Of a stretch of 64,000 nucleotides of DNA, positions 10,881 to 23,084 are shown piece after piece; the first letter of the stretch is position 1, and each line of letters starts with the position of its first letter. This stretch comes from Strongylocentrotus purpuratus. Lineage: Eukaryota; Echinodermata; Echinoidea; Camarodonta; Strongylocentrotidae. The stretch covers positions 5,756,754 to 5,820,753 of the forward strand of contig NW_022145611.1 in the NCBI RefSeq assembly GCF_000002235.5. The letters are read 5' to 3'. The translations under genes and the position numbers were made by a program. The notes under the pieces were generated by a model. It saw only the letters and a program-made list of their open reading frames with translations, was not told where the DNA came from and did not search any database.

Positions 10881-13049
10881 TTCATCCAAACCATTTTATC
10901 AGTATGCAATAAAATGTGTTGGCTAAAATGCTATTCTAAGATTTTACTCTGCCCAGATAGCATAGAGAATTCTTCATACAAAAGTGGAGGTTACAAGACC
11001 TTTTTGTAATGTTCAGAATTTTATTTGTAGATGCCCATATCATTTCTGATCACATTTCTAGAATGGTTATATAAGTACTGGAAGTTTGATGTAAAAGTCG
11101 TTTGAAAAAGAAGATGATGTAAATTGTAATACTTGTAGCCAGAATACTACAACTATAACATGAACAGGTGGGTTTTCTAATTGACTGTTCTTTAGTCCAA
11201 CATTTACACACCTTGTACTATTTCCTGTCAGGGAAAATAATGGAAATTGGGTGCATAATAAGAGACTTTTTGTGGTCAACTTTCAGGAATACAATTTTGA
11301 AGACAATGTCTAAATGAGCCAGAAGTTATAGTACAAATTTACATCGTCAGGGGCTGTCCTGTCATTGTCATACCATCGACCCACACCTTTTCCTGTGGAG
11401 TAGTATTGACCATGAATACCATCTGTGACTAACGTAAAGCTTCCTCTACGATGCGACCTCCAGACCTGCATCACTGCGGCTCATAGCACACACCAGCATG
11501 TCAATCCGGTCAGATCCTAAACCCATGATCCCCCCTCCCCCCTGGGGATCTCATACCTCGCTAATTACTATTCAAGAGTTACTGCTAATTGGCTCTGTGA
11601 GTGAGGCAATGGCTTCTAAATAACTTAATTGTTGTTAAATCGATGTGAAGGGAGGCTTTGTTGAGCAAGCTCTTGTTATTTCATTCCAATTACAATCAAA
11701 AGTATGTGGAGGCCGGAGTAGTTCCTTATTTGGTAAAATGTTGTATTCCCCTTGACCGAATCACTACAAAAATGATTGACAAAGAAGTTTGAAGGGAATT
11801 AATCATGAGTTCTGATAATGACGTAAGAAAATCCTTAGTCCTCAATCTTTAATTTATACTGCCTCTTAGAAAATACTATGAATGATGCCTGCCTAGGAAT
11901 TCTGTTAGAAGCTGTATAAGAGGTATTTAATGAACAAAGAAGATGAGGGAATCTAGTGGTCCCAAAAACATAATATACAGCATATTTTTGGTTAATTTGT
12001 ACTTATTTTGTTGTCCTGAACAACTATGTAATGCATAATAAACAATTCTAAATTATAAAAAAGTTAATTTCTTTCAAAAATTTATTTTACTACAAGGAAC
12101 CCAAGGTGGACTTTGACTCAAAAATTAAAAATGGTAATGGTTAGTTTGCATATGAGTACAAACCTTAGTGCATTAAACTTGACTGGTATTACAAAGTACA
12201 TCAATATTTACTCGCAAAATCATCCATATACATGTAATGTCAGCATCACAAAGAAATATTATATCTAAACAACCTTGCCCCTTGTAATGTATATGGATGC
12301 CCAAAAGGGATCATTATTGTCAGTAGACAACTACAATATGTATTGCATGAATGCCCTGTACAATAACACACTAAAGGTCTTGTAGTTCAGCTTCTAAAGA
12401 TCAATAATACCATTGACATCCACTCACAATATTGATGTATTCTGTACCGTGCTCATAATGAATATGTTCACATCATTAAGCATGTGTAGAGTGTTTCCTT
12501 AGATACATAATCCCATGCTGTTTAGTAGTAACTGTCTTGGCTGTGCATTAAAACAGAATGTAAACCTTAAAAACAAAAACTGCAGTTGCAATGTGATGAT
12601 AGGACAACCATTCGTTTTCGTAAAGTACTAAGAAGATGTTTAAAATTGTTTTGGTAAAATATAGGATTGTAGTGTCATGAAAAAAATGCCTTAAAGTCAA
12701 CCAAATATGCTTCAGAGATGACCTTGGACTAAATGAAGTTATTCTGCATCAAGAAAGTATTGTTGATAATTTTAGCATCTTTTTAAATCATTTTAGAGCA
12801 TTTTTAGGATGTTCTGGAAGTTTGAACAAATATGAACAGAAACTGTATAATTAACCTAAGGTTCTTACTAAGATACAAGTACCGTCTCCTTCACCTCTCA
12901 AAAAGGAAACATTTTCTAATTTCTATAATTCTTACATATTTAATGTACACCCTACATAGTGTAATCGCTAAAAATTTGGTGCATGCATTTGGGTATTTCA
13001 TTACAGGGACAATTCTGCAATGTCGGTCAAATTGGACAGGGCAACAGAC
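10881..13049. other. Long gene-free stretch
   Basis: AT-rich unique DNA. A GC-richer patch at 11340-11560 is repeat-poor but has no convincing exon; a minus-strand frame there ends after about 28 codons. Otherwise I see nothing. Confidence 0.5.
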
Positions 13050-13052
13050 TTA

Positions 13053-13322
13053 GGCGTTAAAAAAAATGATGTTGTATTGCCCTTTACGACTGACCCAAAA
13101 ATCTTGAAATCTACAGTCGGCTTTTTAAAAAAAAATTGCTTTTATATTTTTTAGAACAAAAATGTTTAATGAATTTAAAAAAAAAATGTTTTAAAGCATT
13201 CAAAACTGAGAAATATCAGCCTAAAGAGGGACAAAAAAAGTATTTAAAAAAAAAAAGATTTCCGACTGACCGACCCATGTTTTGGCACCTAAAGGGCAAT
13301 ACAACATCATTTTTATTAGGCC
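13053..13322. mobile_element. Harbinger-type MITE, 270 bp, TTA duplication
   Basis: The terminal inverted repeats match over about 34 bp with an identical core of about 25 bp (ATGATGTTGTATTGCCCTTT at the left, its complement at 13289-13312). The element starts GGC, ends GCC, and is flanked by TTA on both sides (13050-13052 and 13323-13325). A 3-bp TTA/TAA duplication with GG...CC ends is the established pattern of PIF/Harbinger elements. Subterminal GACTGACC words occur near both ends in inverted orientation. No transposase is encoded. Confidence 0.8.
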
Positions 13323-13325
13323 TTA

Positions 13326-14300
13326 TAATCATGTAAAAATCATGCTTCATTTCACAGGAAAAGCAGCGAACAAAATGGTTTCTGGTGATTTCTCTTAAAA
13401 TGTGCACATGAGTAGTCCATTGTCTGGCAAAAGCTGTGAACTTGCCAGTTGATAAGACTCTTCATGGTTCACTAGTATGTAATGTATCTGAGGCATCCTG
13501 AATAAAGCACATGATGAGAGTTAGAATTTGGTGCCAAAGTATAGTGTATCGTCACCAAAAGGTCATCAACTCTGCATCGTTTAACAATGTTAAATCTGAG
13601 ATGCATGGCCCTACGTGTTATCAGTGTCTGTGATATGGTTTAATATTAAAGCCCTACAAAAATTGCGCTTCTAAATGATCATTAAGTGCCTCAAAAAAGT
13701 AAAAAAATCTTTGAGTGACCGGTTTTACCATACTCTTTACCCCCCAATAGACCGTAGTGTTATAAAAACCATTGGGCAAATGGTTTAAGAAATGTTGATT
13801 TCCAATCATAAATATCTTGATAATCAGACAGGCGATCGGCCTTGAAAAGTCATGGGGTTCCAAACTGACCTAAATGTTTATAATTAGGATTGCAGCATGA
13901 GCTAAATCCACGATTTTGTTTCAGAATCTGAGACAAAGATACCCAATCCCTTTAACAGTTGAAGTAATACTAATAATAAGATCAATTTTTATAAAACAGC
14001 TACTGTATAAATATACTTTACTGCGCTTTGGTGAGAAAAAACACCGCCTAATAGTGCTTTTTAACAAACACACCACCAAAAGGTTTATGAATTAACGTCC
14101 TTTTGGCTCTAAACAGACAATATGAGCTTAACGTAGTTCTGGCCCTTGGCAGATGTTATTAAAGTTGACATTTTGTAGTCATACCACAACCGATTGTTTC
14201 GATCGTCTGTACATGTTGTGAATTATCAAAAAGCTGTCATCAATCATTATCAGTCATTAGGCCCTACTGGCCTCATACGAGCCTCAAGGACGCAGAGTCT
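13326..14300. other. Gene-free stretch with one weak hairpin arm
   Basis: Unique DNA. GTCCTTTTGGCTCTAAACAG at about 14097-14116 is a lone arm of the hairpin MITE family. No exon was seen. Confidence 0.5.
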
Positions 14301-14679
14301 CACCAGGCCTGTCTTCATCAGCTCCAGATTGCCAAATATCCCACTATTTGAACTATCCCGACCGCAAATTATCCAGTTAATTTGCGTCTTCATCAGCAAT
14401 TAGCGGGATATTTGGTCAAGATTTCATCCCAAGATATCTAAGAATAGTTTGCAAAATATCCCGCTATTTGTCCGGTGCGTTTTCACCAGCCCGAAGGCTC
14501 GCACTTTGCGCGAACGCTTAGCAAAATATCTCAAGTTAATTTCTCAAGGTCGAGTTTTAAGTTTGGAGGTCGAATCTCGAGCTGATGAAGACGCGATTTG
14601 TAACTTCAGGATTATTTCCCAAATCAGAAATAGCAGGCTATTTGGCAATATTAATGAGCTGATGAGGACAGGCCTACAG
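14301..14679. mobile_element. Long-TIR element L1, copy A
   Basis: CACCAGGCCTGTCTTCATCA at the left mirrors GCTGATGAGGACAGGCCTAC at the right, and both arms continue into GCCAAATATCC-type sequence. The interior repeats the word AAATATCCCGCTATTTG in both orientations. The second, better preserved copy of almost the same length is at 44664-45030. Possible CT flanks are too short to be diagnostic. The open frame across 14449-14745 is a by-product of the repeat. Confidence 0.7.
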
Positions 14680-15116
14680 CTACACATCACGCATTCTGTT
14701 TATGACAGGTTATTAAAGGAACCATATATATATATATACATGTAAATGTGTTTGACAAAAAATCAATGGAAAATGTTTTATACAATTATGCAATAATCCC
14801 CCACCCCCTCCTCATTGCATCTGCACAATGGACGCAAGAACAATGACTAACCAAAAAAGGACATTCTATTTTTTTGAGAGAAGTAAAGGCTCATTCACAT
14901 ATATGACATGGTAGACTGTGGCTTTTTTTATTGTGTAAATGAATCGCAAGTGGGGTGTGGGGAAAGTTTATGCATGCAGGTCCCACATGTATTTACTTAT
15001 CTCTAGTTTTATAAGACACAAAAATGTGAATAGCAATTAACAATAATCATCATTTACAATGAAGCAGCGATAAAAAATAAAAAAAAGTACCATAGCCCTC
15101 ACAAACTCACAGAACG
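14680..15116. other. Gene-free AT-rich stretch
   Basis: It contains an (AT)n run near 14725 and nothing else I can identify. Confidence 0.55.
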
Positions 15117-15119
15117 TAA

Positions 15120-15157
15120 GGCGCCACGGATTTATTCAACTGGCATTCGGAATGCAT
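15120..15157 (+). repeat. Left terminal inverted repeat of the 6.9-kb element
   Basis: Identical in reverse complement to 21994-22031. Beyond the 38 exact bases the ends stay related in style (repeated GAATGC/GCATTC words, 15150-15280) but no longer align base for base. Confidence 0.95.
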
Positions 15158-15974
15158 GTAGAATGCCCTATTCAGAATCTATTGTTCTGTTAATCCGCAT
15201 TCCAGAATGTACCTAGAATGTACCTAGAATGCGGTACTTAACGACTTAATTGGCGCATTGTGGGTGCATTCTGGAATGCTCCATGAATAGGCCATCCAAA
15301 CAAAGGCGAGATCGATCGGCAGCAACTACCTTCTTGATATTGCGTGCCGGAAGAGTTTCGATATAGAATGCACCATAAGAATTGATAGAAATCAACAGAT
15401 ATTTAATTGGTTTCGCTTCTGTCTCTCCCGCGATCGGTCGCTCTTTGCATTTCTCGAGCGCAGGTGATAATGGACTTACTTTGATTTCTTTCCGACGGCT
15501 TAATTTTTGTCATAAACTCCGGTAACATCAGCGATATTTAATTGTTTTCGCTTCTAGCTGTCTTTCTCTCACTATTTATTTCTCAAGCGTCGGTGATATT
15601 GTAATTGATTTTCTTTCTTTTCTTCAGCTTATTAAAGATGGTGAAAAGAGTAGAAGAAAGATTGAGAAAGAATGAAGACAGATTTATTATGACATTCCCG
15701 CCAGGCCGCCACAAATATGTCCTGAGTCGGCGCTCTCAGAACAAAGGCGCGTAACAGTGTCAAATATACGCGGTGTTTTGAAACGTTGGTGTTGATTGAC
15801 ACGATGCCTCATTAAAGATGGTAAAAAGAGTAGAAGAAAGATTGAGAAAAAAATGAAGAAAATATTTTGCATGAAAATGCGGATGAATCTGAATGATCAA
15901 AATGAGAGGAAGAAAGAGGATGCAAGAGATGGTGGGTGTTGAAAGATCGGAGGACTAATGAAATGATACATTTA

Positions 15975-16336
15975 GATAAAAAGCGAGAGTGGATATTTGT
16001 GGTGATTACCATCTTATTTTAAAACTTTTTTGGGGGGCAGGGATGGGGGGGGGGGGGGGGGTCCGTCTTTTTTTTTTTTGGCCAGGGAGGAAGCAGCCTG
16101 GCCCCGTTGCCCCCCCCCCCCCCCCCTCCATGAGTCTGCGCATGAAGGAAAGCACATTCTTTAATGAAAACCTATGAAGTATGCTGTTTCATATAATCTT
16201 ATTCCTAAACCGAGACAGACATAATTTTCTTTGTGGTCTGTACTTATGTTGCGTATCATTTTTTTTAATTTGTTACATCACTTACCTCATCTACCCTCTC
16301 TATTTTTTAAATTCCTTCTCTTATAAATAATGATTT

Positions 16337-16367
<31 letters not shown>

Positions 16368-18243
16368 TTTTTTTTCTTCAATTATAAATAAAATACGACT
16401 TACGGAATTTCATAAAATTGTAGAGGGTGTGCTTATTTATAAATAAAATAATGACAGATTTATTATGACATTCCCGCCACTACTATGTCGGCGCTCTCAG
16501 AATATAGACGCGTAACAATGTACGCGTGTTTTAAACTTTGGTGTTGATTGACATGACCCCTCATTTTAGATAAGAAGGAGACAGTGTTCATTCGAGATCT
16601 GGATTTATTATTATTATCGAGAGAGAGAGAGATTACAGGTGTAAATTGGCTGTGTGCCTATAACAATTCTAAAATGTTGGATTATGTTGTAATACACAAA
16701 TGTTTTTGTCATCGGAAATATGTGCTCCTCACCATTGACCACGGTTGCAACAACGACATTCCAATAATGACAGATTTATTATGACATTCCCTCCACATGT
16801 CGGCCCTTTCAGAACAGAGGCGTAACAATCGTAAATATCGCGGTCTGTTGGAACTTGTGTGTTGATTACAACATTTCCAAGATACAGTCATCAATCCAAC
16901 TTTCTACTTCATTCGTGCCTTTTCATCGTACCCACAAAAAGATCAATAGACATATCAGAATCTCGATATTTAATTGCTTTCGCTTCTCTCTCTCTCTCTC
17001 ATCACTGCCCCTATTCCGTTATCATGTTATCCTTGTTATAGATAAAAAGCGAGAGTGGATATTTGTGGTTACCATCTTATTTTTAAACTTTTTGGGGGGC
17101 AGGGATGGGGCGGTCCGTCTTTTTTTGGTGGCCAGGGAGGAAGCGGCCTGGCCCCGTTGCTCCCCCCCCCCCCCCCTCCACGAGTCTGCGCATGAAGGAA
17201 AGCACATGCTTTAATGTAAACCTATGAAGTATGTTGTTTCGAATAATCTTATTCCCAAACCGAGACGGACATAATTTTGTTTGTGGTCTGTGCTTATATG
17301 TTGCGTATCATTTGTTTGTTTAGCGCACACTATCCTACCCCCCCCTTTTTTTTTCATCACCTCCCTCATCTTCCCTCTCTAATTTTTTAATTCTATCTCT
17401 TTTTTGTCTTCTTCAATAATAAATAAAATATGACTTATATCATATTTCTTTACGGAATTTCATAAAAATTGTAGAGGGTGTGCTTATTTATTCAAAAAAA
17501 AAAAAAAGAGAAGGTCATATATAGATCAGTAGAGAGTGGGGGAGAGATGATAACTGAGTGAGAGGGGAATTGGAGAGAACGAGGGAAAGAAAGAGGATGC
17601 AAGAGATGGTGAATGTTGACATATGAGGTGGTGAAATCTGATTTTAGTCTTTTTTTTTTTTTATATATATGAGAAGTAAAAAGATTTCTTATTTCTTATT
17701 TCCAATCTAAATAGTCCGTATGCTCTAATAATTTAACAATGTTATCTCACGCCAACATGGCATGTGGACAACAACATGACACGTGCGCAACAACCACATA
17801 CCAATAATGACAGATTTGACATTCCCGCCATAAGCATGTCGGCGCTCTCAGAACAAAGGCGCTTAACAATGTCAAATATACGCGCGTTTTAAACTTTGGT
17901 GTTGATTGACATGACGCCTCATATTAGATAAGAAGGAGACGGTGTTGATTCGAGATAGAGATGGATTTATTATTATCGAGAGAGAGAGAGAGAGAGATTA
18001 AAGGTATTGCAATCCTAAAATGTTGGATTATTTTGTAATACACAAATGTTTTTGTCATCGTAAATAATTGCTCCTCACCATTGACCAGTCGCAAAACGAC
18101 ATTCAAATAATGACAGGTTTATTATGACATTCCCGGCACATGTCGGCGCTCTCAGAACAGAGGCGACTTAACAATAAATATCGCAGTCTGTTCGAACTTG
18201 GGTATTGATTACAACATTTCTAAGATACAGTCATCAATCCAAC
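15975..18243 (+). repeat. Tandem duplication, ~1.07-kb and ~1.20-kb units
   Basis: The unit begins GATAAAAAGCGAGAGTGGAT at 15975 and again at 17041. Each unit holds a G-run/C-run module, a GAGAGA-rich segment and two copies of a ~120-bp block beginning ACAGATTTATTATGACATTC (16454, 16770; 17810, 18113). A further copy of the block at 15678 shows that a third, partial unit precedes. The second unit carries an extra segment at about 17480-17800 with a (TA)n stretch. Both units lie wholly inside the 6.9-kb element. Confidence 0.85.
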
Positions 18244-18400
18244 TTTCAAATCCCCACCAATCTTTCGTGGTCGGGGGAAGGAGGTGGGGAGGTGGGAGGT
18301 GGGGAGGGGGGGGGGGGGGGGGTAAGAGCATCATCCATTGATATTTGTTTGGTTCCTATCTCGTGACCTTAAATTGACAGTCGTAATGGATAACACTAGG
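18244..18400 (+). repeat. G-rich module, copy 1 (paired with 20128-20215)
   Basis: CAATCTTTCG, a long G-rich tract, then GAGCATCATCCATTGATATT and CAGTCGTAATGGA recur in the same order at 20128-20215. The G tract at 18283-18322 is GGTGGGGAGGTGGGAGG followed by about 17 G, a strong candidate for a G-quadruplex. Confidence 0.75.
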
Positions 18401-20408
18401 TCTGAACCGTGAAACTACGAGACGTCCGGTAATATGAATACATGTATCTAAAAATGGCACATAATATTAATAGCATAACAAAATATCGGCCTTTAGACTG
18501 ATCCCGCACCGTAATGTGCCCCTATAAAGAAATACGGGGTTCTCGAGCGATTTCGGTTAGATCGCAAGTATAATGGAAAATTTGGCGGTGCTTTCTACTT
18601 TCATTGCGCCTCATTCAGTCAATTTCGTGATTCTTTTTGTAAATATAAAAATGAAAGTTCAGACTTTTTTTTTATTTCTAAAGATATAAGTAATGTTCAT
18701 CAATACGAAAAATAAGGTCCGTTATTTTTTGAGGGAAATTGCCGTCTTATTTTGCTGAAGCTTCACGTCTTTCCTTTTCAATACACTCACGATACAAATT
18801 GCGTAAGATCGGTCGATACCTCCATTCATTCCCCCATTGTCTATGATTGTCGTGTGCTAAAGCTCGGCCGATTATCAACCGAGCCATAAATAATAGGCCT
18901 AACTTGCCTAAGCCTTCGTTTTACACGGGTTTTCGACACATTTTGTAACTATATTCTGACCAACATTATGCCATGATCTACACTAAATGCCCTTTCTTTT
19001 AAATGTGCAAATCAAATAAAGGACTATTTGGGGAACTTATGCATTTTGAAATGAACATTGTTTTATTCTCGAAAACAAAAATAATATTTACTTTGAATAC
19101 TTTCGACTTTGTTTCTCATAATTAGAAATATTCATTTGTCGTGTGCCTTACCATATTACAATCTTACCACTATTGCCTAGATATATTTTATGGAATAAAA
19201 TGACACACAAACCCCATTTATCAGGATAACCATTGAACAGCTAGACTTGTTTTGGTTATCCCTCGTGAGAATTCAATTTATTTGTCTTCGTCTCCATCTG
19301 TGTTCTCGTTCAACCTATCCTGTCAATAAAACTTTGTTAATCTTCGTTTCATGATCAGTTCTGTAGATGGCATGTATACATGAAATGATGATGATGATGA
19401 TGATGGCGATGATGATGCTTACAATATTGTAATAGAATAGTAATGATAATAGACATTAATTTCTTCATCTTGCACTCGCTTTTCTTTATTGCCAGAAAAC
19501 CTTTTTTTTTTTATGTTGCCTTGCTTTTTTCCCCCTTTAACAATGGTAGCATATTTGCCCAGGAAAATTCTCATATTCGTGGCTATACCTATAACTCAAA
19601 CCTGCTCTAAAATGGTTACATGCCCTCGTAAAGGTACATAAAGAGTGGTTGTTTGTATTGTCATGTAGCTTGACCTACGTTTGGGCCTACATCCTCTTCT
19701 TTCAACACGGTAATCTTCCAGAGTAGTTACACCTTTACATTCGCTTGTTCCTCTTATTGTGGGATCCGGTCCAGGCAGCTGAGATAAGCGTTTCATAATA
19801 GAGGAGGTCCATACATGAATGATTCGCTAAACTGATCAAGTTGATAACATGAAAACTGTATTGTCAGAGTTCCGACACTGGTAATTACAGGGGAGAAGAA
19901 TTACCAAGTCAGGGGTCGGTTATTTAATGGCTGTTTTCACAACCCGCAAAGGCCTTTGTTTTGTTATCTGATCTTGTTTATCGGATCGTTTTTCAAACTT
20001 TTATGAATGTTTTCCCCTGATTTGTTTTGCTTTCCTTTAAAGCAAATTTCCACCACAGGGTTGGATTGCCCATTTATTTTAATTAAGTACAATTTATAAA
20101 TGCCAAGTCTCAGATGTTTCATATTCCATTCAATCTTTCGGGGAAGGGGGGGGGGGGTGGAGCATCGTCCATCGATATTTTTTGGTTTCCTAGGAACCAG
20201 TCGTAATGGAAGTCGATGTTAATACAGAATAATTATGATGTTCCCACTGAGTAAAATACGTCCTTTGCCTCCACCGTTAAATCTTTTCCCTTGCATTTAT
20301 TGAACGGGTAGTGTAATTTACTTGACACGCGGTTGATTTGAACGAAAGCAAAATGGCAACAACAACAAAAGAGAGAGAAAGAGATTGATGATAGTTTGAC
20401 CGAGTTTA

Positions 20409-21715
20409 AAGAATTTGAAAATACAAACAATTTATTTTATATAAATGTAATCTTTTTCGAGCGGGAAAATACTTGTATTAGAACTCGTTCGTAGCGTCAA
20501 AATTCATTTTACCGGGGAAGAAATAAAGGGGCCGCAACTTTTTTATGGGAAAATGGAAACGTAATACCAAGATAATTTTTTCCTTCAATTAGGAGACAAC
20601 GTGTTTCCGTTGTTATCAACTTCAGAAAATCATAAGTTGAGAGAACGAATGTTATACCTTGTTTAAAAAGATAAATAAAAATAGCTCTTACTCCTTCTAA
20701 AAGTGCTCCGCGCTGTCTATATAAACTGATACTTATTCACATTCCAACACTATGTCGGCAGAAATTTGAAAAGACAAACATGTTATTTTATATAAATGTA
20801 ATCTTTTTCGAGCGGGAAAATACTTGTATTAGAACTCGTTCGTAGCGTCAAAATTCATTTTACCGGGGAAGAAATAAAGCGGCCGCAACTTTTTTATGGG
20901 AAAATGGAAACGTAATACCAAGATAATTTTTTCCTTCAATTAGGAGACATCGTGTTTCCGCTGTTATCAACTTCAGAAAATCAGAAGTTGAGAGAACGAA
21001 TGTTATACCTTGTTTAAAAAGATAAATAAAAATAGCTCTTACTCCTTCTAAAAGTGCTCCGCGCTGTCTATATTCCAACACTATGTCGGCAGAAATTTGA
21101 ACAGACAAACAAGTTATTTTATATAAATGTAATCTTTTTCGAGCGGGAAAATACTTGTATTAGAACTCGTTCGTAGCGTCAAAATTCATTTTACCGGGGA
21201 AGAAATAAAGCGGCCGCAACTTTTTTATGGGAAAATGGAAACGTAATACCAAGATAATTTTTTCCTTCAATTAGGAGACAACGTGTTTCCGTTGTTATCA
21301 ATTTCAGAAAATCAGAAGTTGAGAGAACGAATGTTATACCTTGTTTAAAAAGATAAATAAAAATAGCTCTTACTCCTTCTAAAAGTGCTCCGCGTTGTCT
21401 ATATAAATATGATACTTATTCATATTCCAACACTATGTCGGCAGAAATTTGAAAACACAAACAATTTATTTTATATAAATGCAATCTTTTTTCGAGCAGG
21501 AAAATACTTGTATTAAAACAAGCTCGTAGCGTCAAAATTCATTTTAACGGTTAAGAAATAAAGCGATCGTAACTTTTTTTTTATTGGAAAATGGAAACGT
21601 AATTCCAAGATATTTTTTCCCTTCAATAAGGAGACAACGTATTTCCGCTGTTATCAACTTCAGAAAATCAGAAGTTGAGAGAACGAATGTTATAGCCTGT
21701 TGTGCGCCGCGCTGT
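20409..21715 (+). repeat. Tandem array of ~350-bp units (3.8 copies)
   Basis: Aligning the word TCTTTTTCGAGCGGG places units at 20451, 20802, 21133 and 21485, giving periods of 351, 331 and 352. The short unit has lost about 20 bases around AACTGATACTTATTCAC. The first three units are nearly identical; the fourth is diverged and truncated where the element's terminal region begins. Open frames crossing the array are side effects of repetition. Confidence 0.9.
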
Positions 21716-21792
21716 AGTCACTTTGGCAGGCATTTGAAATCACGCAATTCTGATTAATCGCCAGCGTCTCGGGCATGCTTTTTAATCGCCCA

Positions 21793-21935
21793 ATTCTCAA
21801 AAAGTCGATGCGATTTGCGCCTTTTGTCTAGAGAACAAAGGCGCATTCCAGAATGCATTCCAGAATGTGCGCATTCTGGAATGCCCCTTTGTTCTCTAGA
21901 CAATAGGCGCAGGTCGCATCGATTTTTTTGAGAAT
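21793..21935. repeat. Subterminal hairpin, arms of ~65 bp
   Basis: The arm ATTCTCAAAAAG...TTTGTCTAGAGAACAAAGG is mirrored by CCTTTGTTCTCTAGACAATA...TTTTTTTGAGAAT. The apex carries alternating GCATTCCAGAATGC and GCATTCTGGAATGC words that are themselves palindromic. It sits about 60 bp inside the right TIR and has no equally clear partner at the left end. Confidence 0.85.
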
Positions 21936-21993
21936 GTGGCTAGAATGGGGTCATTCCAGATACATTCCAGAAAGATTAACAAGGACATTCCGA

Positions 21994-22031
21994 ATGCATT
22001 CCGAATGCCAGTTGAATAAATCCGTGGCGCC
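21994..22031 (-). repeat. Right terminal inverted repeat of the 6.9-kb element
   Basis: Exact complement of 15120-15157 over 38 bases, followed immediately by the TAA flank. Confidence 0.95.
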
Positions 22032-22435
22032 TAAAGAGAAACATGAAACATAAAACTCATAATGTGGGGGTTTCTTTAATATTACGGAGGGAAGAAGTTT
22101 TTATAAGGGATCTTTTAAAAAGTGGCGAGACGATAATTCCTGGAAAGTGAGGTACTAGTATTGTTCCACATGCACTGCATTTAAAATTAATAGATTAGGC
22201 AGACAACGCTAAATGTAATTTCACATCGATCATACCACTCTGGAAGAAATTAAAACACATTTCAATGGATAATTGGCCATTCACCTTCAGAATATTCATG
22301 TGACCTAAATGCAAATGCCAGTTTTTTTTAATATGAATTGCTCATGGCCTCTCTCCTATTTAGCAACAATATTGCGCAATGGATATTATATAATTCCACA
22401 AGCATTGTCAATTTCCATTAAGATAGAAGCATTTT

Positions 22436-22950
22436 CTTCTCCTCCTCCTCCTCCTCTTCTTCTCCTTTTCTCTATCTCCTCTCCACTCTTCTTCTTCTTC
22501 TTCTTCTTTAGTTTTCTTTTTGTTTTATGTTTTCAACTAAGTTTCTCTTCTGTTCTGCACCACTTCCTCCTCTTTCTTTTCTTCTTCCTCCTACTCCTGA
22601 TCTTCAATTTTTCTTCATTTTCTTTTTCCTCCTCCTCCTCCTCTTCTTCCTTTCTCCCTTTCTCCTCCTCCTCCTCCTTAATCATCACCATTATCATCAT
22701 CCATTCCCGTTTTCATCTCTGCAAAAGTGTCAGCAATGCAATGCAATATACTGGATGAGTTCTGCTCTGTTTCATGTCCAAAGATGCTGCATTTCTTCTT
22801 CTTCTACCCATTACAGTTTTGCCTCTTTCTGCATGGATAGACAGATCAAGAGGTAAATCTTCACTTCACTCTCATGTCTTTTTTTTCTCCCCCCCCCCCC
22901 CCCCCCCTCTCCCCTTCTCTCTCTCTCTCTTTCTCTCTCAATTTCTCCAA
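22436..22950 (+). repeat. Polypyrimidine tracts with poly(C)
   Basis: TCC/TTC-rich repeats span about 22436-22690, and a run of about 20 C followed by (CT)n lies at 22889-22945. Long open frames here encode serine-, proline- and phenylalanine-rich low-complexity sequence in several frames at once, so I reject them as genes. The interval 22035-22435 is unique DNA with nothing recognised. Confidence 0.9.
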
Positions 22951-23084
22951 TACTTATCAAAACCACTTTCCCTCTCTGTTTACCATATCAACTCTCCTCT
23001 CTTATTTTTTGTAATGTTATTGCTACAAATGTCATTGTGTTCTTAAAATTAAAAAAAATTACCATCTGGAAGTGTCCAGTTATT

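Larger units (their letters stand above)
15117..22034. mobile_element. 6.9-kb noncoding Harbinger-like TIR element
   Basis: A perfect 38-bp inverted repeat closes this segment: 15120-15157 starts GGCGCCACGGATTTATTC and 21994-22031 is its exact complement, ending in CCGTGGCGCC. Both ends are flanked by TAA (15117-15119 and 22032-22034), giving a 3-bp target duplication as in PIF/Harbinger. The 6912 bp between carry no reading frame above about 120 codons and no transposase or Myb-like motif that I can find. The content is a 1.1-kb duplication (15975-18243), a duplicated G-rich module (18244-18400 and 20128-20215), a roughly 350-bp tandem array (20409-21715) and a hairpin (21793-21935), with many GCATTCCAGAATGC-like words near both ends. 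Typical MITEs are below 1 kb, so this is a giant non-autonomous derivative or a nested composite. Confidence is high for the TIR and duplication, moderate for the superfamily. Confidence 0.85.

Noticed and set aside
20860..21108. 82-codon minus-strand frame in the tandem array
   Set aside because: Open in one unit only; the same positions in neighbouring near-identical units are interrupted, so no selection for coding is evident.
20409..21715. CRISPR-like array of repeats
   Set aside because: Units are about 350 bp of continuous repeat with no unique spacers and the genome is animal.
22309..23046. Three overlapping plus-strand frames rich in Ser, Phe and Pro
   Set aside because: They lie in TCC/TTC and poly(C) tracts and are open in several frames at once.
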